The translations under genes and the position numbers were made by a program. The notes beneath the pieces are model-generated. The model did not search any database, was not told where the DNA came from, and saw only the letters and a list, made by a program, of their open reading frames with translations. A DNA stretch of 24,681 nucleotides from DATCVR01 sp036566745 (GTDB taxonomy: Bacteria; Actinomycetota; Actinomycetes; Jiangellales; Jiangellaceae): NCBI GenBank assembly GCA_036566745.1, contig DATCVR010000074.1:1-24681 (forward strand), in the 5' to 3' direction. Below, piece after piece: positions 16,332 to 23,600 of the stretch; within the stretch, counting starts at the first letter, position 1, and the number at the start of each line of letters is the position of its first letter.

Positions 16332-16754
16332 TCAGGTGCCGCAGTTCCAGCTGCACGGATAGTGCGTCATGCTGGCGTTGTCGTTCCGGGTGTTGTAGAG
16401 GTTGCGGCGGCTGTACGGGGCGACGTAGTCGCGCGGGCCGGTGTAACCCTCGTTGTAGTAGATGGTCGCGCCCTGACCGCTGCGGTTGGTCGCCGACGCG
16501 GAGTTGTTCTTCACCGCGGAACCGCGACCGGAGCCGGCGGACAGGAAGCGGTCACCGGCGAAGTCCCACTCGCTGCCGAGGTAGTCGCGGTACGAACCCG
16601 TGAAGTTGCTGCCCCAGTGGAGACAGACCTCTCCGGACTCGCACCTGCCGTCCCCTTCCCATGCCTGGGCTGCGGGCGCGACGGCGACGGTGGCCGCGAT
16701 GCCGCTGACGACTGCGGCCACAGTCAGCCCCAGGCGCTTCAATGTGGTCTTCAT
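16332..16754 (-). CDS. Secreted peptidase inhibitor family I36-like protein
   Basis: 140 residues. Sec signal peptide 1-31 (basic MKTTLKR, hydrophobic core, AQA cleavage), then a small domain of about 109 residues rich in Gly, Asn, Tyr and Trp. CESGEVCLHWGSNFTGSYRDY opens it and a second repeat, YYNEGYTGPRDYV, lies near residue 105. This resembles the crystallin-like fold of the Streptomyces metalloproteinase inhibitor family (I36). Four cysteines in two pairs (near the start and in the final PCSWNCGT) suggest disulfides. Inhibition of a protease is inferred from family only. Start at 16754 follows GGAG by 5 nt; the longer in-frame start at 16793 would bury the signal peptide. Confidence 0.78.
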   Translation of the reverse strand: MKTTLKRLGLTVAAVVSGIAATVAVAPAAQAWEGDGRCESGEVCLHWGSNFTGSYRDYLGSEWDFAGDRFLSAGSGRGSAVKNNSASATNRSGQGATIYYNEGYTGPRDYVAPYSRRNLYNTRNDNASMTHYPCSWNCGT

Positions 16755-16874
16755 GGTTCTCCGTTCTGATGCGGTACCCCGTCGATCGCTCATAGGCCGT
16801 GGGCGTGAACGAGCGACGAAGCTCTGCGAGGTGCAGGTGATCGCCTCACGAAAGGGCGAGCTGGCACAGAGTTC

Positions 16875-16903
16875 TACATATGCCTTTCAAATCTGCTTCA
16901 GAA
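16875..16903 (-). promoter_or_regulatory. Candidate promoter upstream of the I36 gene
   Basis: On the minus strand TTCTGA (16903-16898) and TATGTA (16880-16875) are separated by exactly 17 nt in a locally AT-richer patch. Transcription would start near 16868, leaving a leader of about 115 nt. The match is moderate. Confidence 0.3.
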
Positions 16904-17022
16904 CGCTTTCACGCCCTTCTCCCTCTGTGTCGCCTCCTAGGCTTGCTGCTCGCCATGCCAGAGGCGGGTTCGACGTGGTGGCGGCCGCGTCGGGGACGTC
17001 GCGACACCGACCGCCCGGCCGA

Positions 17023-18291
17023 TCAGGGCAGGTCTGCGCCGAGCGGACGGTCGTCGTCGAACCCGGGCAGGATCAGGAAGGTGCCACTTGCTGTGCAAGT
17101 GACGAAGCGCATGAGGTCGTCCACCTCGTCGAGGCGATGCTGGGTCTGCACGAACGTGCGCAGATCGCGCTGGAAGCAGGTGAACAGCAGCCCGGCGTCG
17201 GCCACCTGCACGTCGGCGGCGTCGTCGACTACGCCGTCGTCGAAGGCGTAGCCGCGACGGAGCATCAGGTGACTTCCCGTGAACGACGGATGCGCGGCGC
17301 GCACGTGCGATCGCGCGGGGGTGACGTAGTGGCCGTCGGGGGTCTTGGCGAGCAGATCCGCCTCATCGGACGGCCCGCCGCCGGACAGTGGAGCGCCGTC
17401 GCCGCGCCGCCGTCCGATGATCTCCTCCTGGCGGTGGACGGGGTGGGCGTCGAAGGCCGCCGTGTCGAGCCGGAGCCGGCGAACTACGCAGATGCTGCCG
17501 CCTGCCATCGGGCCGTCCGGGATCCAGACGTTGCCGGCCAGGGCGTCCGCGCCGTGCGGCACGATGACGCCGTCGTGAAAGCCCAGGGGGTTCCGCGTGA
17601 CGGTGCCGTTTCCCGGGGCTCGGAAGCAGCGCTGGGTCCATCGCGTCGAGGCGCCCGGCAGCTGACGCGTCAGCACGCGCAAGGAGGTCCCGATAGCGTT
17701 CGGGTCGCTGCCGTAGGCGGCCAGCAGGATGTCGCCTCCGACCCGGCCGGGCGGGATCGCGTCGTCGCCGGCGAACAGCGGGAGGTCGTCAGCGCCGGGC
17801 AGACCTGGATCCAGCGCGGCGACCAGCCGCGGGCCCAGACCGATGGTCACGGTGAGGTCGCCGGGCCCGTCCGGCAGCCCCACGCCATTGACCGGATGCC
17901 CGGAGGTCAGGGACGTGATCGTGCGGCCGAGCTCCGCGCACAGGCGCCGCAACAGCGTCGCGTAACCCGGGTCGGCGGAGGCCCCCGCGCCCGCCAGGCC
18001 GACAAGGTCGACGACGGCCACGGCACCATGGGGCTGCGGCGTGGCCGGCACGTCGATGCCGGCCTGGTGCGGACCGTGCACGGGCGGGGGCGCCGCCGGA
18101 CCCGCGTCGGCGGACTCGTCGACCGCGATCTCGGGCTCGTCGCTCCGGGTGGCGCCGGCGACGGCGAGGCCCCCGGCCAGCCCGGCGCCGCCGCCGATCC
18201 CCGCGGCCATCAGGGCGCGCAGGACGTCACGGCGACGAAGACCGGCAGAAGGCATCGGCCAGGTGTGCCTCGGCTCCGATGGCGTGCTCAT
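17023..18291 (-). CDS. Tat-exported DyP-type heme peroxidase
   Basis: 422 residues. Tat signal with LRRRDVL (18-24) followed by a Gly/Ala-rich hydrophobic region (about 26-47). The DyP hallmark GXXDG is GFHDG at 237-241, with Asp240 the distal catalytic acid; His329 in SHVR is the expected proximal heme ligand; a LRRGYAF block and the C-terminal GLLFTCFQRDLRTFV segment are typical of the family. It would oxidise dyes or phenolics, or handle heme/iron, with H2O2 outside the membrane. EfeU is absent and the neighbours do not look like EfeO, so this is not an obvious EfeUOB iron system. The ATG at 18291 overlaps the upstream lipoprotein stop (ATGA); an ORF start at 18369 lies inside that gene and is rejected. 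Confidence 0.92.
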   Translation of the reverse strand: MSTPSEPRHTWPMPSAGLRRRDVLRALMAAGIGGGAGLAGGLAVAGATRSDEPEIAVDESADAGPAAPPPVHGPHQAGIDVPATPQPHGAVAVVDLVGLAGAGASADPGYATLLRRLCAELGRTITSLTSGHPVNGVGLPDGPGDLTVTIGLGPRLVAALDPGLPGADDLPLFAGDDAIPPGRVGGDILLAAYGSDPNAIGTSLRVLTRQLPGASTRWTQRCFRAPGNGTVTRNPLGFHDGVIVPHGADALAGNVWIPDGPMAGGSICVVRRLRLDTAAFDAHPVHRQEEIIGRRRGDGAPLSGGGPSDEADLLAKTPDGHYVTPARSHVRAAHPSFTGSHLMLRRGYAFDDGVVDDAADVQVADAGLLFTCFQRDLRTFVQTQHRLDEVDDLMRFVTCTASGTFLILPGFDDDRPLGADLP

Positions 18292-19124
18292 GAGATGGCG
18301 GAGGCCGCCGCGCGGAACGTCTCGGCGAACGAGACGTCCGGCGCGTCCCCGAAGTCGACCACCGTCCACTCGGCGCCGCCGCCCAGCCGCAGCTCCATCC
18401 GCCGGAGAAGGCCGTCGTGGTCGATCCAGTACCGCACCGTGGCGTCGCTGCCGTCGTCGGCCGCGCCGGACGCCGGATCGTAGACGTGGTCGGACGTGGG
18501 GCCCGTGAGCACGTCCACGGGGACACCGTCCACCTCGTCGGCGCGAAGCCAGCGGGCGTCGGTCTGCTGAAGAAGCACGGGGTTGTCCGGCCGGTCATTT
18601 CCCGCCGCCAGTACGGTAGCCATGGCCGCGTGCAACCGGGAGGCGTCGGGTGAGAGCGGCGACGAGGTCCACGCCGGGTCGTCCGCCGCGACGTCGGGCG
18701 GGGGGAGCGGCGGCGCGCCCGTGCCGCCGGCGGGAGCATGCGCGCTGATCGTCGCGGCGTCCCAGGCCACGAGCGCGAACGGGGTCTCGGCGCCCGGGCG
18801 GCCCTCGAGCACCGTCGTGTAGCCGAACCCCGCCGTGAAATCGACCCAGCCCGTGACGCCGTAGTGGCTCCCGGTGTCCGCCACGTCGAACCGGACCGCG
18901 CGGACGCCTGTCCTGAAGTTGGAGAATCGCACCAGCGACAGGCGCTGGGACTCCTCGACGTTCAGGGGACGCGGCCCGTCGTCCGCCTGGGTCTCGGCGG
19001 CCGGCGAGGGCCCTCGCCCGGCCGGGTCGGGGCCTCCGCCGCAGCCTGCCGTGACCAAGACCCCGCACGCGACCAGTGCGACGAGCGCGGCAGCGCGGCG
19101 CCGTCCGGCGCCGAGCGGGGTCAT
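18288..19124 (-). CDS. Lipoprotein of unknown function in the DyP operon
   Basis: 278 residues. Basic N-region, hydrophobic core and lipobox TAGC (Cys28), then a Pro/Gly linker and a beta-rich domain. Segments such as VRFDVADTGSHYGVTGWVDFTAGFGYTTV, and later DATVRYWIDHDGLLRRMELRL plus WTVVDFGDAPDV, recall the LolA/LppX-LprG type of lipid-binding lipoproteins: strands of an open barrel and a YWID-DGLLRR motif. That fold is my inference and I do not recognise the exact family. The ATG at 19124 overlaps the beta-helix gene stop by ATGA, and its own stop overlaps the DyP start the same way, so three exported proteins are translationally coupled. Confidence 0.8.
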   Translation of the reverse strand: MTPLGAGRRRAAALVALVACGVLVTAGCGGGPDPAGRGPSPAAETQADDGPRPLNVEESQRLSLVRFSNFRTGVRAVRFDVADTGSHYGVTGWVDFTAGFGYTTVLEGRPGAETPFALVAWDAATISAHAPAGGTGAPPLPPPDVAADDPAWTSSPLSPDASRLHAAMATVLAAGNDRPDNPVLLQQTDARWLRADEVDGVPVDVLTGPTSDHVYDPASGAADDGSDATVRYWIDHDGLLRRMELRLGGGAEWTVVDFGDAPDVSFAETFRAAASAIS

Positions 19125-20452
19125 GGCGTCGCCGCGCGTTCGGCGAGCAACGTCGGGTCGGGAAGCGGGAAGGCCGACGCAGGCGGCAGGTCGACCGTGG
19201 CCGGGAGGGGCTCGGGAGCGACCTCCACCTCGGCCAGCACCGGCTGGTCGGGGGGCGCCGGAACGTCGAGGAAGCTCAGCCCGTCCGGGACCGGGACCAC
19301 GGGGAGGGGGCCGGCGCCGCCCGCGCCCGGGGTCTGCTGTCCCGCACAGCCGGCCGTCAGGATGGACGCCGGAGCCGAGGTGGTGACTTCGTTGTTCTCG
19401 AAGCAGTTGGCGCGCGACGGGGTCCGGCCGGACGAGACGTCGGTGACGTCGAGCCCGTTGCGGCTCATCGCGTTGGCGACGAACTCGTTGTCCGCGGCCG
19501 GGATGTCCTCGGCATTGGTGAGCACGACCCCCGCGACGGGGCTGTCCTCGATTCGATTGCCCACGACCTGGTTGCCCTGTCCGCCGTTGATCGACAGCCC
19601 GACACCGAAACCACCGAGGGCATGGGCAGGGGAATCGGCGCTGGAGTTGTGACTGATGAGATTCCCGGCAACCGTATTGTCGCGTTGCGGGGTGAACGCC
19701 TCCTGATAGTTGGAAATGAGCGTCATGCCGATTCGGTTTCCCGACCACCGGTTGCCGGCGATGACGACGGAGTCGGAGGCGTTCGCGTTCTCGAAGCCGA
19801 TGGCATTGCGCTCGGCCACATTAGAGGCGACCAGTATGTCGCATTTCTCGCATTGTCCGACATAGAAGCCCGAATCGGCGGATCCGGACGCGTAAGAATC
19901 GGTGATCGAGCCGTGCTGCGCGTTGAAGGCGTAGATCCCGTAGAGGCCGTTGTTGTAGGCCGTGACATGATCGATCGAGAAGCGCTGGACAGGTGGGAAG
20001 TCCGACGGATCCAGCTCGGTGTAGCCCGGCCCCCCGTGGGCGAGGGGGCCGTTCGCGTCGTGCATCCCGGTGACCAGGACGCCGTAGAAGAGCGTCGAGC
20101 GCACGGTCAGATTCTCGATGCGCACGCCGTCGGCCGAGGCGAAGACGCCGAACGAGCGCTCGCCGCCCCCGTCGATGACCACGGCGTTGCGATCGGTGCC
20201 GCGTAGCGTGACGTCCGCGGTGTCGATCGTCACTTCTTCTGGGTATGTCCCGGGCGAGATCAGGACCATTCCGCCCGGACTGACCGATTCGAGCGCTCCG
20301 GAGATCGTCGGCTCGTCTTCCGGGACGCGGACCAGTGCCGAGCGGGTCGGCTCGGATTGTTCGGGAATGGCCGGATCAGCACTGGTTCCGCAGGCGGCAG
20401 CAAGGGCGACGACGACGGACAATGCCGCGGGCCGTCGCAATCGACCCGTCAC
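19121..20452 (-). CDS. Right-handed parallel beta-helix lipoprotein
   Basis: 443 residues. Start GTG at 20452 gives a compact lipoprotein signal ending ALAAAC (Cys21); GAGG lies about 7 nt upstream. Longer in-frame ATG starts at 20509 and 20545 put a charged 31+ residue extension before the signal and are less likely. From about residue 50 to 340 the protein shows repeating short strands with Asn/Gly turns (VTIDTADVTLRG, GVRIENLTV, NVAERNAIGFENANASD, NTVAGNLISHN, GNQVVGNRIEDSPVAGV), the pattern of NosD/pectate-lyase-like beta-helices. A CxxC pair, Cys201/Cys204, sits in the middle. The C-terminal ~70 residues are Pro/Ala-rich. Ligand unknown; a cell-surface polysaccharide is a reasonable guess. 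It is first gene of the coupled operon. Confidence 0.85.
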   Translation of the reverse strand: MTGRLRRPAALSVVVALAAACGTSADPAIPEQSEPTRSALVRVPEDEPTISGALESVSPGGMVLISPGTYPEEVTIDTADVTLRGTDRNAVVIDGGGERSFGVFASADGVRIENLTVRSTLFYGVLVTGMHDANGPLAHGGPGYTELDPSDFPPVQRFSIDHVTAYNNGLYGIYAFNAQHGSITDSYASGSADSGFYVGQCEKCDILVASNVAERNAIGFENANASDSVVIAGNRWSGNRIGMTLISNYQEAFTPQRDNTVAGNLISHNSSADSPAHALGGFGVGLSINGGQGNQVVGNRIEDSPVAGVVLTNAEDIPAADNEFVANAMSRNGLDVTDVSSGRTPSRANCFENNEVTTSAPASILTAGCAGQQTPGAGGAGPLPVVPVPDGLSFLDVPAPPDQPVLAEVEVAPEPLPATVDLPPASAFPLPDPTLLAERAATP

Positions 20453-20544
20453 TCCGCCGCCTCGCTCATGGCCCCGGAGTCTAGGTAACGATGCCGCGAG
20501 CCAAGGCATGACTTCTGTCGCGACTAAATGTGAGATACGCCACA

Positions 20545-20563
20545 CCGTGTGAATTCGACACGG
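20545..20563. promoter_or_regulatory. Inverted repeat in the divergent promoter region
   Basis: CCGTGT and ACACGG arms (6 bp) flank a 7-nt spacer, overlapping a second small palindrome CACACCGTGTG at 20541-20551. The site lies between the divergent beta-helix operon (start 20452) and the LPDTG protein (start 20650), so a single regulator could control both. The rest of this 197-nt gap holds a possible minus-strand -10, TAGACT, at 20483-20478. Confidence 0.3.
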
Positions 20564-20649
20564 ACGCGCAACGGGATCGTGTCACCCTGAGCCGCTGGCC
20601 GGACGGTGGCCGGGTTATCTCTGCACGTCTTCTTCGGGGAGGACCTTGC

Positions 20650-23600
20650 GTGAAATCATCCGCTTATTACGAAAGTCGGCGTCTGGTGGGCCGTAGTTCA
20701 AGATCCGTATCGCTCCGGCGCGGCCGCAACGGTGTCGTGACGATCGTCGGTGCGGGCCTGATCGGATCGATCGCCGGGGTCGGCGCCCTGCCGGCGGCGC
20801 CGGTCCAGGCAGCCGAAGGTGACGAGATTACCGGCACGATCTGGCAGGACTACGACTCCGAAGGCATGCTGAGCGCGTTCGAGGACTCCGGCCTCCTGGC
20901 GGGCATCGAGGTCTCGGCCTACGACGCCGAGGGCACTGTGGCGGGGCCGGTGACCACGGGGCCGGACGGCACCTACACGCTCCCGGTCACCAGCGACTCC
21001 GGGCCGTGGCGGGTCGAAGCCAACATCCCCGACACACCGCAGTGGGAAGAGTGGCGCGACACGGTCGTCGGCCGGGCCGAGGGGACGAGCAACGGCACCA
21101 CGGTGCAGTTCGTCGACACCGTGCCGGCCGCCGCGGTGGACTTCTCGTTCCAGGTGCCGAGCACTTTCGTCGAGAACAACCCGCACGTCTACCTGCCGGC
21201 GTACCGATTCGGCGCCAGCGACGGCGCTCAGGCCGACCGCTTCGGCGGTGCGGCGCACGAGTACGACGCCATGAGCCCGGACAACCAGACCGCGGTGCCG
21301 ACGACCATGCAGGTGCCGTTCGGACAGATCGGCGCCACCTACGGCACGGCGTGGCAGCGGGCCGAGGAACCGGGCGCGGTCGGATCGGTGTTCGCCTCGG
21401 CGTACGTGCGGCGGCACTCCGGCCTTGGCCCCGGCGGGATCGACGCGATCTACCGGATCACTCCCGACACGGGTGCGCTGTCGTCCCCGACCGCGAGCGC
21501 CGACGTGTTCGTCGACCTGGCCGACTACGACATCGATGTCGGCAACGACTCCGACCCCGGCGCGCTGCCGGGTGACCCGAACGGCCTGCGACCGTCGGTG
21601 ACGAGCGAGAACCCCGACTACGAGTGGTTGCGCGACGCACAGGCGTGGGACAAGGTCGGGCGGGCCGGTCTCGGCGCCATGGAGATCTCCAACGACCAGG
21701 AGTCCCTGTTCGCCGTCAACCTCTACCACCGCTCGCTGGTCGAGATCGAGATCAGCCGAGACGGCACCGAGGTGGTCGACGTGCGAGAGCACGAGCTGGA
21801 CGACTACTTCCCGGACGACAGCGACCTGCGGCCGCACGGGATCTCGGCGAACCCGCTGACCAACGAGATGTACCTGACGGTCACGGATACCGCTGAGTCG
21901 ACCGGCGACCGGGCTGACCTGCACGCCTACGTGTACGCGTTCGACCCCGCCGATCCGACCGATCTGCGACAGGTGCTGGAATTCCCGCTGGGGTACACCC
22001 GCGGTCAGCACGGCGGCGGCAGCTCAGACTACCAGCCGTGGAGCACCGACCCGGCGGACTGGATGCAGTTCAGCCGGCCCGGCAGCGCGGACGCGGACAC
22101 CATGGTCACGTCCGTACCCATCGTCGCCGACGCACGTTACCTGCACGGCGACCTGGTCATCGGCATGCGCGACCTCGGTGGCGACCTCTTCGGTTCCTTC
22201 ACCCACCGCACTCCCGGCGACGACCGGCTCGTCATCGGCCGGTCCGTCGGCGGCGACCTGATGAAGGCCGGTCCCAACGACGACGGCACGTGGACCATCG
22301 AGCAGAACGGCGTCGTCAACGGTGTCCAGGGCGCGGGAACGGGCGACGCATCCCAGCTGAACGGCCCGTTCGGCGTCGACAAGTTCTTCGGCGACCTGTG
22401 GGTCAACGGGTCCGAACACCTCGGGGCGACGCTGGTCGTGCCCAGCCGTGTCGACGGCATCCTGGAGACCGGCCTGCACAGTGCCGAGGGCGGTTTCCAG
22501 GTGGGAACCCGCCGGTTCGAACACGCCACCGGCGCCCTCGTCGAGCCGCGCGGCGCAGCCATCGTCACCGGCACCAACGAGGTCGGCGCGACGACGAAGG
22601 GCAACGGCCTCGGTGAGCTCACCGCGCTCGCGTCGGCCGCGCCGATCGAGATCGGCAACTACGTCTGGTATGACCCCGACAAGGACGGGGTGCAGGATCC
22701 TGGCGAGACGCCGGTCGAGGGCGCAACGGTCAACCTCTACGAGGTGTCCGACGGTGCCCGCACGCAGGTCAGTGCCACCCTCACCGACGCCGAGGGCGAG
22801 TACTACTTCTCGTCCCTCGACGAGTCGTACCCGTTGGCGACGAACACCGAGTACGTGGTGGGCGTGGACAACCCCGACGACTATGCCGAAGGTGGTCCGC
22901 TGGACCAGTGGCAGGTGACGGTCCCTGACGCGGGCGACCCGAACTCGGTCGATCCCGACCGCAACGACTCCGACGGCATCGCCGACGAGGAGTCCGGGTT
23001 CCCGTATGCCGCGATCACCACCGGCGGCCCCGGCGAGAACGACCACACGATCGACTTCGGCTATTACAACCTCGACTACGAGTTCGACAAGCGGACCGTC
23101 GACGGCCCGGCGCCCAGCCCGGACGACGACGGCACCTGGACTCTCACCTACGAGCTCGTCGCCGAGAACAACGGCGCCAGCTCAGGGTCCTACCTGCTCA
23201 CCGACGACCTCACCGGGTATGGCGACGGCATCGAGGTGGTCGACACACAGGTCGTGTCGGGCCCGCCCGGGGCCGACGGGTTGCTCAACCCGGACTGGGA
23301 CGGCGTCGACGACCAACGAGTGGTGACGGACAGCGTCGACATCCCAGCGGAGTCGACGGTGGAGAACGGCACCGAGCACGTCTACACGGTGCGGGTCACG
23401 GTCCGGCTGACCACCGACCCCGACACGGGTGAGGCCGACGTCGATCCGAACGAGCTCGTGTGCCCGACGGGCGATCCCGGCCCGGGCGGCACGACCGGTC
23501 TGTTCAACACGGCCACGCTCGACCCGGAAGGCCACGAGGACCTCGTCGACAACGAGTGCGGTGAACTCCCGCTCGTGACGCTGGACAAGACGGTCGAGGT

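Noticed and set aside
16600..18483. 627-codon plus-strand ORF across the I36 and DyP genes
   Set aside because: It has no recognisable domain and crosses gene boundaries; the minus-strand genes have clear family motifs.
19125..19748. N-terminal extension of the DyP-operon lipoprotein ORF
   Set aside because: The extension lies wholly inside the beta-helix gene and precedes the proper lipoprotein signal starting at 19124.
17023..20452. Classic EfeUOB iron-uptake operon
   Set aside because: The DyP protein resembles EfeB, but there is no EfeU permease and neither lipoprotein looks like EfeO.
20698..22011. Long minus-strand ORF (437 codons) inside the surface-protein gene
   Set aside because: It is Arg/Val/Asp-rich shadow translation of a GC-rich gene. 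The plus frame shows domains, SD, signal peptide and LPDTG.
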